Positions 30,732 to 43,711 of a stretch of 64,000 nucleotides of DNA are shown here, piece after piece. Under the pieces are notes generated by a model, which saw nothing but the letters and a program-made list of their open reading frames with translations, searched no databases and was not told where the DNA came from. The stretch spans positions 26,323,520-26,387,519 of the forward strand of contig NC_023758.2 of assembly GCF_000499845.2 (NCBI RefSeq), read 5' to 3'. The translations under genes were made by a program, and so were the position numbers. Position 1 is the stretch's first letter, and each line of letters opens with the position of its first letter. The stretch is from Phaseolus vulgaris (lineage: Eukaryota; Streptophyta; Magnoliopsida; Fabales; Fabaceae).

Positions 30732-33700
30732 ATGGCGGGGCAATCTGGGAAGTGGATGGTTCTGGTGGCGACTATCTGGATTCAGGCCTTCACCGGAACC
30801 AACTTCGACTTCTCCGACTACTCCTCTTCCCTCAAGTCCCTTCTCAACATCTCTCAGATCAAACTCAACTACCTGGCCACCGCCAACGACATGGGCAAGG
30901 TCTTCGGCTGGTCCTCCGGTCTCGCCCTCAGTCGTCTCCCGCTCTCCCTCGTCATCTTCATCGCCGCCTCCATGGGACTCCTCGGCTACGGCCTCCAGTG
31001 GCTCGCCCTCAAAAACTTCATCACCTTGCCTTATTACCTGGTTCCCTTCTTCCCTCTTTACTTTTCATCAACATTAATTTAATTTCACCTAATCCCATTC
31101 AAGCTTAACTAGGGTTACATATTTAGAGAGCAGTTTTTTTCCCACTTATTAAACAAAATTCACTTTTACACCATATTATTCAAAAACAGAGTTCAGTTTT
31201 TAAGTAATCAAACTTTCGTTTCTAACTTAATTTTCTATTTCTTTAAACTAAAGTTGCGAGAAATCTAAGTTATTTATTTAATAATTTTTATATAAACTAT
31301 TAAACTAAATTAACTAATATTAATTTAGTAGTTAATATTTTTATTATCCTTAATGAATTTATTTATCTGCTTTGTATTTGTTATTTACAGTTTTTTTTTT
31401 TAATTTGAATTGACGCTTATTATTTTAAATTTAAGTTGTTTCAATTTTGCGAAAATAATGGTTAATATATTAAAAAATAATAATACAATATTAAATTAAA
31501 TCATTTATTTAAATTATAACTTAAATTTTCAATTTTTATTGTCAAATATTTTTTGTAATTAAAATATTATTTATCTTAAATTATAAAGTTTATTGCATTA
31601 AAAAAATATTTTTCAACAGTTCTATAGAGCTTAAAAGTAATAATTGTAACATGTCATCTTATTAGAAACACATCACAGCTTAATTTAATATAAAATTGCA
31701 TAATTAAATTAATAATATTTAAATCATTATAATATTTTGTAAAATGTTAATAATTTTAGTTGATATTACAGAAATAAATTCAAATATTATTAATATTTTA
31801 AAATATTAACTATTTTAATTTCTATAATTTTAGCATTTAAAATTTCTCAAACATAATTTTTTTTTAAAAAGTGAAGAATTCGGGTTTTAAGAATCAAATT
31901 TTTACCTCATTTTTAATGACGGATGTATTAAAACGGAGAATTTGGTTATACATATGATGAGTTATTCTATCTAGAATCTTATGTCAAAGGTGGTACATTA
32001 GAAAAAAAATAAATTAAAAAGCACTAATTTGAAAATATATTTTTAGCAGTGAAGAAGTAAGTAGCAAAGTTTGAATCCTTGGAATGGGTAGAGTCATGGC
32101 CTTGACTGACAAGTAGCACTTTGATATGGATGATATGCTTGTGGTGTAGACCTTCCTTACGTTACATACTCTTCATTAGTTCATCTGGGTCGTTACATTT
32201 TTTTCTCCATCTCCATATTTTCATGCAACTTATATTTAATGCACATTTATAGATGCACAAACTTCCATAGTATAATTCAAAAGTTAATATTTTGAACAAT
32301 TTGTTTTTTATTTAAAAAAGACTTTTCAATTGTAGAGAATCCTTAAGTCATTTTTTTTAAAGTTTCAAGGTTTCAAAAGTTGGAAGCTTTTGAATTACAC
32401 AATTTAAAATTTATTTTTTACTTCTTAATTATATAATTTGAATTGTAATATTCGGAAATTTTTTAAAGAAATACTCGTAGATTGTTGTGGAGTATAGAAG
32501 TCTTCTTTTAAGTAAAACATGATTTTTAGATGGTATAATCCAAAAAATGTTTTTTAAATTGTATGATTCCAATTTTTTTTTTAAATTATGTAAATAATAA
32601 AATATTTTTAATTTTTGGATTGCAAATTCTCAAGAGGGGTAAAATGAGAATTTTCAATTTTATGGAGTGCTGGACCAAAAATTGGGAGGTGTGAGGTGGA
32701 GGAAGAAATGCCCCTCATACCAAGCTTTCGCTTTTCTAGCTTCTATCCATTTTTTCTCTTTTTTACAAATCACAGTAATTTGTGTTAAACTCCAATGTCA
32801 CCTTTTACTAATTAGTGCTAACTTATTATCATTTAACAGATTTTAGTGAAGTAATAACTTACATTAAAAATTAAGGAATCTTGTTGAAGGGTATCAGGAA
32901 TCTGCTGGGGCGATTTTTATCACTACAGTACAGAACACTCACTCCATTCCCAAGGACGGCTGGTCTAATAGAGATTGTAGTTTTGGCAAGTTTGAAAAGT
33001 TCGTTATAGTTTTGAATGGCCTTCAAAAAGAGTTTTGAACAGACCACGTATTTCTGAAAAGGATAGAAAGTTATCATATTTGCCTCCATGAATCTTTTAT
33101 ATTATCGTTGTTATGTGTAGCTGTGTTTTGTTTGTGGTCGTGTTTTCCAGACATGTCCTTTCGTTTCCCAACTTCTCAACTGTAGTTCCGTTTATTCAGC
33201 TGGTCCCAATCACAAAAACTCCAAAATCATAGCCTTTTGACGTGGTTCTTTTCTATACGCCACTACGTCTGCATGTAACACAAACCAGAAAAGATTACAA
33301 AATTTATACTTATACAATCTCTTTCTCCTATACAATGATAACTATTTTATAATTTAACAATAATAAAACTATATCTATATTATTATATTGTTAAAATAAG
33401 ATTATTAAAATAAGATTATCAAATACTTTTGTAAAAGATAAAGGATGTGAAAATATGGAGTTTTTATCATGGGGTTATTTTTTTGCTTTTTACTAAAATA
33501 GGGTCCGTTTAAAAAAAATTACAAATTTAGACAAGTCGTGCCAATTCGGCACGACTTCATATTGTACAAATTGTCCCAATTAGACACGACTTCTGTCCTG
33601 TCATACTGAAATCGTACTAACTTGGCACGACTTCTGTCACGTCATAATTTTTTTTTTCTATGTATTTATTCATTCATAACACTCTTTAGAACATTCATTT

Positions 33701-36229
33701 TCTTGATCTATGTATTTATTCATTCATAACACTCTTAGAACATTCATTTTCTTTATCTATGTATTTATTCATTCAATTCAAACATGATCCAATTATCCAA
33801 TTTTTTGTTCCTTAAAACTAACACTCTTAGAAAATTATGTATCAAATTAATTTTTAACATTACATAACTTACTACCCAATATATAAACAATAAAATTAAA
33901 AAAAAACAAAATTATGACGTGGCTGACACGACTTCCGTGTGACAAGGCAGAAGTCGTGCCAAGTTGGCACGACTTCAGTATGACATGACAGAGTCGTGTC
34001 TAATTGGGACAATTTGGGCATATGAAGTCGTGCCGAATTGGAACGACTTGCCTAAATTTGTAATTTTTTTTAAACGCACTCCATTTTGGTAGAAAAAAAA
34101 ATAAACTCATAATGGTAAAAACCCGAAAATATGATTGGAGAACAAATATATACCTGCACAATAAATTATTCACACAAACGATAAATGAACAGCTTTGGAA
34201 AATTTCTCTGACCAAACTATGGTCGATCAATTACAAAGGAATATTAAACCTCACAAAATTGTAAAGGTGTGATGTATTAATATATTTACAGAAAGTTGGT
34301 TATATTAATTTTTAGTCAGGTTAATTAGCTCTTTACTTTGTATGTGGCAGTTCTTTCTTCTGAGTTTGTTGAGTGGCTGTAGCATCTGTTGGTTCAACAC
34401 AGTGTGCTTTGTTCTCTGCATTAGGAATTTTCCAGTGAACAGACCCCTTGCATTGTCACTCACAGTGAGTTTCAATGGTGTGAGTGCTGCACTCTACACA
34501 CTTGCCGCCAATTCAATAGACCCTTCATCTGATTCACTGTACCTTCTCTTGAACGCCCTTGTGCCCCTTCTCACTTCCCTTGCAGCACTAGTCCCAATTC
34601 TTCTCCAACCTCCTTTAGACTCTCTCTCTAGATCTCCAGATGCCGCTCGCAAAAACTCGGTGATATTTCTTGTACTCAACTTTCTCGCCATTTTCACCGG
34701 TATTTACCTCCTCCTCTTTGCCTCATCAACTTCTGATGAAGCCACCTCGAGGCTCTACTTTGGTGGGGCCATTTTTCTCCTTATATCCCCACTATTCATC
34801 CCTGGTACCATCTATGCTCGAGGTTGGTTTCACACCATCCATTCCAGCTTTAATATGAAAGGCTCTGGTTTCATTCTTGTTCATCTTGATGATCTCGAGC
34901 TTCATAAGGAACTCCTCCTCAACGGTCAGGACAGTACTCTCAATCTCAGCAATGGAGATGATCACGGCCTGTTGGGTGAGAATGGATCCGTGCATGGAAG
35001 TCAGAGGGAAAAAACCAGTGATGTGGGCTGTGACAAGGTGCTTGGTCAGGATCTGTTGGCAATGCTAGGAGAAGAGCACACCGCTGCTGAGGTAGTCCAG
35101 AGGTTGGATTTCTGGCTGTATTATGTTGCATACTTCTGTGGTGGCACAATTGGTCTTGTCTACAGCAACAATCTGGGACAGATAGCTCAATCTTTAGGCC
35201 TGAGTTCAAGTATATCTACCCTTGTCACACTATACTCAGCATTTTCTTTCTTTGGTCGCTTGCTTTCAGCTGTACCTGACTACATTCGAAAGTAAGTGTT
35301 TTCTCACCATTATCAATCGTGTCTATCATGTTTTTGGGTGAATTCTTTCTCTGAATAAATAATTCATTAAACAATAAATTATTTGTAGACTCTGATATCA
35401 GAAACATCTATATATAATACTAAATTTATTGACCTATATAATTATCTTCAAATAAAAATGATTTCGGATTGATTCCTCGTGTAAAATATTTTGTATAGAA
35501 AGTACATACATGTTAAACTCTTTTGTTAAAATCATACCAAAGATGATTTCTGATCAATTGATTATACAGAAACTTTAATACAGACAATGCATCTATTGTA
35601 AACTTTTGTTATTGTTAATACTGCACTAAATATCATTTATTCAAAGAGTGAGTGCATACTTTTTTAACATTCGCTTTATTCCGGAATCTTGTAATATAAT
35701 ATAAGTTTGTAGCAGTTATGATGATAATATTTTTCCAAAATGCAGCAAGTTCTACTTTGCAAGAACCGGATGGCTAGCCATTGGGCTTGTTCCAACCCCA
35801 ATTGCATTTATATTGCTTGCTGCATCTGACAGTGCCGAGACACTTAAAGTTAGCACTGCACTGATTGGTCTGAGCTCCGGTTTCATCTTCGCAGCAGCAG
35901 TGGCAGTTACATCAGAACTATTTGGACCCAACAGTGTGAGTGTCAATCACAACATTCTCATAACAAACATCCCAATTGGGTCTCTTCTGTATGGTTTTCT
36001 GGCCGCATCGATCTACGATGCCAATGCTTCCCCAGTCACAGGTGGCTATATGGGTGACACACTGGTGTGCATGGGAAGGAAGTGCTACTTCTGGACCTTT
36101 GTGTGGTGGGGAGGAATGTCTGTCCTAGGACTAGCTTCTAGTGTGCTGTTGTTCTTGAGAACAAAACACGCGTATGATCATTTTGAGAGAAACCGTTCGA
36201 GGATTTCGGCGCATTCACTTGTGTCTTAG
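30732..36229 (+). CDS. Nodulin-like MFS transporter (NFD4-like), 3 exons, 577 aa
   Basis: Exons 30732-31040, 34351-35291 and 35746-36229 join in phase to 1734 nt. The protein opens MAGQSGKWMVLVATIWIQAF and has the nodulin-like domain (about residues 8-250) with GTNFDFSDYSS, LNYLATANDMGKVFGWSSG, LLSGCSICWFNTVCFVLC and RPLALSLTVSFNGVSAALY. A hydrophilic loop (about 275-340) and a second MFS-like half with SISTLVTLYSAFSFFGR and VNHNILITNIPIGSLLYG follow; about 12 hydrophobic spans are expected. It is a membrane protein; relatives are named nuclear fusion defective 4-like, and the substrate is unknown. Start: ATG 30732 matches the family start, and ATG 30726 would add two residues. The exon-1 donor (CTG|GTTCCC) is weak, yet the join aligns residue for residue with the family. 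Intron 1 is 3310 bp and holds a MITE. No lesion seen. Confidence 0.93.
33449..33457. repeat. Target-site duplication (left) of Mutator-type MITE
   Basis: GAAAATATG, repeated at 34125-34133. Nine-bp duplications are typical of Mutator-like elements. Confidence 0.85.
33458..34124. mobile_element. Mutator-type MITE with long inverted repeats (667 bp) in intron 1
   Basis: Arms of about 190 bp (33458-33650 and 33905-34124) are inverted copies with ends GAGTTTTTATCAT and, from the right, GGGTTTTTACCAT. The 9-bp duplication GAAAATATG flanks it. Each arm contains several AAGTCGTGCC / GGCACGACTT words, which are themselves locally palindromic. The centre holds a 49-bp tandem repeat. It has no coding sequence and lies within the first intron of the MFS gene. 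Confidence 0.9.
33659..33780. repeat. 49-bp tandem repeat in the MITE centre
   Basis: The word CTATGTATTTATTCATTC starts at 33659, 33708 and 33757, giving about two and a half units of 49 bp. Confidence 0.88.
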
Positions 36230-36720
36230 CTTGTGACACCGCAGAAAGGTGGAAATCATAGAATTGTTGATGGAAAATCCTTTGGTGCACTCTGTGATTA
36301 AGACCAACAGATTTGTGGCACGCGTCACTGTAAGTAATTTGATTTAGCTGACTCAGCCTCGTGTGTTCTTGCGTAGTTCCTCTGATACGCCAACTGTTAA
36401 TAATTGAAGGCTTGAAACAAAGACTCTTGAAGGCTTCTTAGCAGACAAGTACCTGCGACTTTTCCTTCCGACTTGATTATCAGAAAGTATATATAACTGC
36501 TTTTTAAGCATACTGTAATATGCATACAGGTAAAAAGGGTACTGTAACGTTGTCATCATGTATAGAATATGGTATTCCAAACCACAACTCGGATAAAGTG
36601 AAACAGGAAATTATAATCACCAAAACAATATCTTGAATTGACAAAACTTAAATTTTTTTTATACTGATATCTGAATAACGGAAGCAGATAAGGCAGTGAT
36701 CAAAAGAAAAAGATTACACC
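36230..36720. other. Region between convergent MFS and glycosyltransferase genes
   Basis: The two genes end tail to tail 492 bp apart. No ORF with motif; presumably 3' untranslated and terminator sequences of both genes. Confidence 0.5.
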
Positions 36721-38184
36721 TCAATAATAGTTACAAAATTTATCTTCTTTTATGCATAGGAATAGTCTCTCATATGCCAACGCCATCTTTGTTGCTGTAA
36801 ACATAGAAATTGCATATTCACGGCATGCCTTTCCCCTCCTTGCAAGCCCTACCTTTCCTTCCTTCACCACTGCTTCAAGAGCCTCCATGAGAGATTCCAC
36901 GTTGGGAGAGAACATAAAGCCAAATTCATCATCCACCACAACACTACCTTTGATGCTTGGAAACCTTGATGCCAAAAGGGGTTTCCCACTCATCATGGCT
37001 TCCATCAGAGTAAGGTCAAGCCCTTGTGGTCTAAGGGTCGGATTGACAAAAATGTCAATGGCATTATAGAATGCTCGTAGCATGGAAGGACTCATGGATC
37101 CAAGAACAAGAACTTGGTTTCCTAAATCCCTATATCGATTCTCCCATGGTCCTGAGCCAGCTACAATCAAATACACATTGGGGTGTTTTGTTATTAGCCT
37201 AGAGTATGCTTCATGAAGGAGAGGGTGGCCTTTGTCCTTCACTAATCTTCCAGCGACACCAAGCACTAAACTAGCATTGCTTGGAATGCCAATTTTGGTT
37301 CTAAATTCCCTTCCTAATTCCACGTCTTCTCTGAAGTCACCCTCATCAACTCCATTGAGAATCACATGCACTCTTCTGCTGGGGATTTGGTACACATCTC
37401 TTAACATCTCACCGCAACTATCACTGATAGCAACATGGTGTGCATAGTTTCTGAAGAACCTTATCTCATTTAAAATCTTAGGGAGAACCCCTTGTAAACC
37501 TTTGTCAAAATCCGGGGATCTAGGTTCATCAGTTCTACGCGCTAAGTCTTGGAAAAGGCTAGATTGCAAACTCTCAAGGGCTATGCCATGCCATGAAACT
37601 GCAAGGTTTGGAAGGTCGCGAGCGAGCCAGTGAGGAAGTGCTACACTTTCTGAGTGAACAACATCGAAGGGTTCTTTCTGGTTTTGTTCCAGAAACTGTT
37701 CCCATGCTTTGTTGTAGCGCCACTTGCCTGGCTCCCCTTCATGGCAATGGATGAAGGGTGAAGAGGGTGCATTAACATCTGCTTGGTGATTGGTTGTGTC
37801 TGAAGAGAAGGTTGAAGTGGTTTCTTCTTCTGGAGGAGAGGTGAATATATGAACCTTGTGGCCCCGCTGAGCTAGAGCTGTGTGAAGTGTGTATGCATGG
37901 CGCTCCATGCCACCAGGAGTAGTTCCAATAGGCCATTTTCTAGAGAAGACAGCGATTTTGAGAGGTAAGGGTGAAGGGTTGTGTTCCAGAAATGGGAGTT
38001 TGTTCCATGCAAATTTGGCTAAAAGAAGATCACCTGACCAGGTTTTGGAGAGGGTGGTGCATGTGGTGGGTGTGTGGAGGAGGAAAAATGCTGGTATGGT
38101 GAAGAGGACAAGGAAGAAAAGGGTGACACAGAAAGTAAAATTAGAAGGGGAACTGGACTTCTTTGATTTGTTGTTGAAGGCCAT
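36721..38184 (-). CDS. Family-4 (GT-B) glycosyltransferase, intronless, 487 aa
   Basis: A single uninterrupted frame. A short basic N-terminus is followed by one hydrophobic span (about residues 16-36), so it is predicted to be a type II membrane protein with the enzyme in the secretory lumen. The N-lobe starts KIAVFSRKWPIGTTPGGMER (residues 76-95), with GG and H96 placed as in GT4 enzymes. The C-lobe has NGVDEGDF (277-284), GVAGRLVKDKGHPLL (309-323), VAGSGPWE (341-348) and GLDLTLMEAMMSGKPLLAS (388-406), the E-x7-E-like donor-binding stretch. Length and layout fit plant GT4 proteins of unknown acceptor. The donor sugar cannot be told from sequence. It is convergent with the MFS gene. No damage seen. 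Confidence 0.93.
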   Translation of the reverse strand: MAFNNKSKKSSSPSNFTFCVTLFFLVLFTIPAFFLLHTPTTCTTLSKTWSGDLLLAKFAWNKLPFLEHNPSPLPLKIAVFSRKWPIGTTPGGMERHAYTLHTALAQRGHKVHIFTSPPEEETTSTFSSDTTNHQADVNAPSSPFIHCHEGEPGKWRYNKAWEQFLEQNQKEPFDVVHSESVALPHWLARDLPNLAVSWHGIALESLQSSLFQDLARRTDEPRSPDFDKGLQGVLPKILNEIRFFRNYAHHVAISDSCGEMLRDVYQIPSRRVHVILNGVDEGDFREDVELGREFRTKIGIPSNASLVLGVAGRLVKDKGHPLLHEAYSRLITKHPNVYLIVAGSGPWENRYRDLGNQVLVLGSMSPSMLRAFYNAIDIFVNPTLRPQGLDLTLMEAMMSGKPLLASRFPSIKGSVVVDDEFGFMFSPNVESLMEALEAVVKEGKVGLARRGKACREYAISMFTATKMALAYERLFLCIKEDKFCNYY

Positions 38185-39449
38185 TTGTTAAAGGAATTCT
38201 GGAAATTTGGACATAGATTTTGTTTTTGTGTTTTGAATTCTGCGGTCTATGAGGTGGAAGCTGGGAATTATCTATGTGGAGTAGCTAGGTTGGCTTGCAA
38301 TGAACCGTTTAGTTAGATTTTACTTTAATTGCATTTCTCACGCCCCTTTTGAGGGAAAAAGGTGGATTCATGTGGCCGAGGTTTCGTAGGTTTCTGAATC
38401 AGAAACTTTATTTAACATACACACTCATGCCAGAATGGACTTGAGAGAAAGTTAAGAGTCATTATTAACATACTGAATTCCTGGTTAAGTTTTGTCTTAT
38501 GTAGAAAAAAGGAAACCACAACTATGGTTAATTACAAATTTACAACGTGTTCTTCTTGTAATTTTGAATTTTGAATGTTTTGATGCCCCACAAGCTGAAG
38601 CAGAGTAGTTAGCTTAAGAAATTCGCACAGTAAACTTTCTACATCACTTGAATATCAGATCCTAGAAAAAAATGGGGTGGATCCTGTTACAAAGAATTTA
38701 TTACACTCACAAAATTATTATGCAAAATAGCATTTTATTTGGTCATTTTAACTTTCTATCATTATCACTCTGTAAAGAAGCCTGTTTTTATAATACATTT
38801 GTCGCATGTGCTTCCTGGAGAACCGCTGAGCATGATGGGGTTATTGTAATTTGCGTACATAATTTGGTCCCTTCTCTTCTCCATTTCTGGAATATATTAA
38901 TGCTAGTCAAATGATGTGACGTAATTGTAGGATTTTTCCAGTCCTAAAGCAGTTGAAAATTTACTCGTCTTCTCCTGGCTTGGTGGTTTTCCTTCTCAAG
39001 CATTGCATATAACTTTGCGTACATAACATCTACATGTTATTGGAATCTCCTTTGATCTGTAAATCACATGGAAAGGCTTTAACTTGAAGAAATAAGTTAT
39101 GTTCTCACTTTTCTTGTTAAACCAGACACGTACTTTAGTGGCCATTTTTTTATCAGAAGATGTCTTAACGATATTAAGATTTAAGATTATTTTTCTTTGT
39201 ATTCGTAAGATTTGCTTCAGTTGACAACTATAGCTAGCAAGCATGTTGTCAGTTGATTTAAAAATCTAGCTGATTTTCATTTTGATGGATTGAGAAGAAA
39301 TCTAAATTGGATTAAGGAAGATTTTAATGTACACTCTATATATTGAAAATATGTTTTATACATTTAATTACACATATATAGGGTGGCTTGAGAATTACTC
39401 TTATACCACATGATACTTCATTAAAAACCAATCTTCTTAAAGGTAGCAA
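38185..39449. other. Intergenic DNA between glycosyltransferase and kinase genes
   Basis: Contains the glycosyltransferase promoter side (38185-38450) and the kinase 3' end side. No further gene or repeat boundary recognised; the ORFs at 38672-38914 and 38996-39244 have no motif. Confidence 0.45.
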
Positions 39450-42400
39450 TCAAGTTTTTTTGCTCAGAACTGGTGATGGTTGCTTGTGGTTTGCACCGGC
39501 TCTAGTGTTCACATTCATCTTATTGTTGGAGACTTTACTTCTAGTAGATTTTTGTGACACTGGCCAGTGTCCACTGGTAACAGCCATGTCCTTGTACTGT
39601 TGCAAGCCTTCAAGAGTTTCAACAATCATCGGCATTCTTGGTCTGTCTTTAGGATTCAAACTTATGCATTGCAATGCCAAACGAGAAATTTCCTTTGCAC
39701 CCTTCACAGAATATTGGCCTGCAAGCCTTGGATCCATAATATACCTCAATCTCCTACTGCTACTCAAGTAAGGTTTTGACCAATCCACAAGGTTTTGCTC
39801 AGTCTTTGGTCTTGTTTTGTCCGTTGCTCTCCTTCCCGTCAGCAGTTCTAGCAGGACTACCCCAAAGCTGTAGACATCGCTTTTGGTGGTTAAATGCCCT
39901 GTAAACAATCATATGTTGCATTAAAATCTGCAAACTATACCAAATTTGATGACAAACTATTACATGGTTGGTTCCACATGGTTTGACCAATCTCCATATG
40001 ACACATAGTTGTTTTGTTTATAAAGAGTTGATAACATTTTTCTCATTACCAAAAAGTACCCGTCAAATACTGTAACTAATCTTCTTGGAAGTAGTGAACA
40101 TATAATATGGCCAATTCATCCCACTAATTTTTATGTGACACAATCATATTTTCAATTACCAAAAAGAACTATCAACGTGTCATATGGAGATTGATCATGA
40201 CTATAGATCATATAATAATATTTCCCCAATTGGCACCAGTTATTAGTTGAATTCCACTTTGTTCTCCTTATGGAAGTAATAAACATATGCCAGAAAAAAG
40301 GTACATATTATATTTATTAATCTTACCTGTTGAGATGTATTCTGGGGCTGCATATCCATAAGTGCCCATGACTCTGGTTGAAACATGTGTGTTTGATCCC
40401 TCTGGCCCCATTTTTGCAAGTCCAAAATCTGACAATTTAGCTGTGAACTCCTATTTTAAACAGAAGCACATGATGCATAAAAACTCATTGGATTTAGCTT
40501 CTTGTGTTATTTTACAGTTTTAATGAATAACAAAGAGAATGATTGGTAGTTGATCACGTACTGAATCAAGCAAAACATTGGAAGTCTTGAAGTCTCTATA
40601 AATGACTGGTTTCTCAGCTCCATGCAAGAAGGAAAGTCCTTTAGCAGCACCTATTGCAATTTTTAATCTTGTTCCCCATGGAAGTGATGTTAGCCCTGCA
40701 ATCACATGCAGTGCGTAAATGAGTAAGGTATTGTTTGTTTAATGTTTTCATAAACAATTTTCTACTTTCTAAAATTTGTTTGTTACCTCAACACAATTGC
40801 AAGTATTTGTCCTATGAAAACATTTCTGTTTTCTAAAAAATTGTCTCTTCAGCATAAGAAAACTCCTCCCAGTTATTTCTGTATTTTTGTTTTTGAAATA
40901 CTTGTTTTGAAAACAACTTTCAACACATTTGGATGATAAATTGATTGCTAAGTAAATTGTTTTAGAAAACATAAAATAGTAAGAAGTGAATCAAACAAGT
41001 TAAAAAAGACAGATCTGCAAAGTGAGGCTTTGGAGCATATGTTTCCCAAATAAAAATGTACAAGGATTTTGATGCATACTTCTGAAGAGATGATTCTCCA
41101 AACTTCCTCGTGGCATGAATTCATAGACAAGTAATCGTTCTTCATCTTCACAACAATACCCAATCAATTTAACCAAATTGGGGTGTCTTAACTGCCCAAG
41201 AAAAATCACTTCTGCCTGCAATCCAATGCAATTATTCAACTCACTCAGCCAAAAAAAGCCTAGTTCTAATTAACAGGGGTTAAAATTTAATTTCTATATA
41301 TATAAGAACCAAAATTTACAATTTTTTATAAGGATTAAAACCTAAAATATAGATAATTATAAATATGAACTGAATAGTTAAACTTTTCTATGTGAGGTTG
41401 CAAAAACAACTCAGAGGATGGTGGTATAAAACTTAGAAGTGCTCTTAAAAACAATGGTTAGAAACGCAATTGCTTCCTGCACCCAATAAATTTACCCTTT
41501 TTAGTTTTTTGATAGGGTGGGCTGCAGGTCAAAATGTATTCTGGAATATATTTTCAGATTTGGGTCTCTAGAGGTTAGGTTTTTTAAACAACTTTTTTGG
41601 AATAGATTTTTAGAATATGTTTTTGGATTTTTTTTTTCTGGAATATGTTTCTAAATTTTGTTTTTCAAAATGTACTATTTGTATTTTAGATTTTTCTTTT
41701 ATAAGTAGATTTTAGTTTTTCATTTCTATTATAAAATTTCATTTTCAGAATGTAAAAAAATCTATTTCACATTTCCTTTTTCAGAATGTATTTTTCAATT
41801 CCAGATCAATGGACGATTATGAAATTTTAGAAATTCATTGGATGCAAAATAATTGGATACAGGAAGGAATTGCCAAATTACAAGTGCATTTGTTTGCAAA
41901 ACAAAAAAACTTTTGCGCTGGCCTCATTGGGTTTCAAAAATCTCAGTCCCATCGTTATAAAATGGGCTTCGGTTTTCGGTCTTAAAAGGGAATATTAATT
42001 TTGTATTTATAAACATAAACTAACTATCTTGGACGTACCTTTTGACTTTCTGAATTCACATTACAACTCGATATATTATTGTTTTATTATTATACAATAT
42101 TTTATTAAAATAATCGGTTGTCAAAGGAAACTTTTCCAACTATCTTAGGGAGGCTGGTTTACCTTTTATTTATTAATTGATATATTCCTATTAATAATTC
42201 TAAAGATATTGTAATTTTTTATTTATAAGTCGTTTGTTCATAAAAATTCAACATAAAAATAAATACAAAATAGTTTAATTATTTTCACCATTGATGAAAT
42301 TTGATAAATTAAAATTAAAAACAAAGAACTTAATAAAATTTCCCCACATATTTTCCCATGCATTTATGACATCTAATAGGACAATCCTTGTTTCTTTAAT

Positions 42401-43322
42401 ATTATAAAGAATGGTCTTTACAAATTATTACATTACAGTATGCTGTTTTATTTAACTTTTCTTGTACTATAAGAGATTGACTTTCATCCATCCTCCGAAG
42501 AATCAAAATAATAAAATATGAATACAAAAAATGATATAATAATAATAGTGCATGCCAATATTAAAGTCTTAGTACAAAATTTCCTAACTTTTATCTTGGA
42601 TACCCAATCATATGAGTTGATGAAGGATTTAGTCCACTAATTGCATCACACTCATTCCTAAAAATGAAAGATTCTGATTCCAACAACTACGCCAAAATTA
42701 AACGACCCTGATAATGACTTGTAAATATAATTACATGAATATATAAAAGGTTTTGTTTTTCCTTAAGCAAGTTATTCAAATTGAAGTTGGTGATAGAAAA
42801 AAGTGTAGTTAGAAGAAGAAACAGCATTAAAAATGAAAGTTGTGATTGAAGAGTTATGTTTAAGATGATTTGTAACAGTGAATGAAGAAGAAATGTGATA
42901 CTCACAAGCCATTCACGGTGTCCTTGCAAGCCTTCGATGTCAAGAAGCTTGACAGCAACAGGTTGTGCTTTCAATCCGAGTCTGAGATGATCATCTAAGT
43001 AGCCCTTATGCACAGTTCCAAACCCTCCTTCTCCCAGCAAGAAGTTGCTGCTGAAATTCTGCGTTATGGCACGCAACTCACTCAGCTGAAAATCAAACAA
43101 GTCCGACCCAAAAGACTGTGCAAGATCCTCATTGATTCGCACAGATGAAGAACGGCTGAGATCGGAGAAGGAGAGCCTCCTGAACGATGGCAAAGGAGCA
43201 ATGTTCTTTGACAACTCAGAGCGTGAAGGCTTGCACCTGCTGAAGTTCTTGAAAATAGTTTGGTCCTCTGTGGAGCAGCAATTTGCAGTGATGGGTCTCC
43301 ATGGCTTTGATGGTTCCTTCAT
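39450..43322 (-). CDS. Receptor-like cytoplasmic kinase, RIPK/PBL type, 5 exons, 419 aa
   Basis: Exons on the minus strand: 43322-42906, 41215-41080, 40695-40562, 40450-40327 and 39898-39450; all introns are GT-AG and phases agree (1260 nt). The protein is a Ser/Thr kinase of the RLCK VII group: LGEGGFG (96-102), VAVKLLD with K125, YRDFKTSN with catalytic D219, DFG 237-239, then [10 protein letters not shown] and [18 protein letters not shown]. It has no signal peptide or transmembrane span. The N-terminus begins [10 protein letters not shown] and lacks the Met-Gly myristoylation start, but a CC pair at 15-16 could be lipidated. The Ser/Asn/Lys-rich tail is variable. Relatives act in immune and growth signalling beneath membrane receptor kinases; the partner is not known. 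Intron 1 is long (1690 bp). It looks intact. Confidence 0.93.
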
Positions 43323-43506
43323 TTTCTAAGTAAAGGTCTTGTGGGAAACAATTGTGATGTTCTGCAAAATTTAAGTACCAAGAATATATGGTCAAGTTTT
43401 CCAACATTTGATGGAGACTCAGAAAAAAGATATTCTTTCTTCAACTGCTCTAACCACTCTAGTAATTTTTGGAGACATTATTATATGTTTTCATATGTTT
43501 GTTTAC

Positions 43507-43515
43507 TTATATATA
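43507..43515 (-). promoter_or_regulatory. Possible TATA box of the kinase gene
   Basis: GTATATATAAG on the minus strand, placed for a leader of about 150 bp. Common sequence in AT-rich DNA, so tentative. Confidence 0.35.
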
Positions 43516-43665
43516 CGTTGTTTTCTTCTCTAATTTGGCATCTATGTTGTGTCTTCATGCACAATACACCAATGTCTTTTTGTACGTAGTATTACTATAG
43601 GTCCACGCCAGACACCTTCCTTTTCCTTTCCTTAATTGTTTGTAGGCAGTAGTAATGTAACAAGT

Positions 43666-43668
<3 letters not shown>

Positions 43669-43709
<41 letters not shown>
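43669..43709. repeat. (AT)n microsatellite, about 20 units
   Basis: Uninterrupted AT dinucleotides followed by GTAT-rich sequence. Confidence 0.95.

Positions 43710-43711
<2 letters not shown>

Noticed and set aside
30569..31108. 179-aa open frame overlapping MFS exon 1
   Set aside because: It is in another frame of the same exon; the in-phase exon model and family match at 30732-31040 explain the codon pattern.
34946..35209. Antisense ORF over MFS exon 2
   Set aside because: Shadow frame of a clear exon with no family resemblance.
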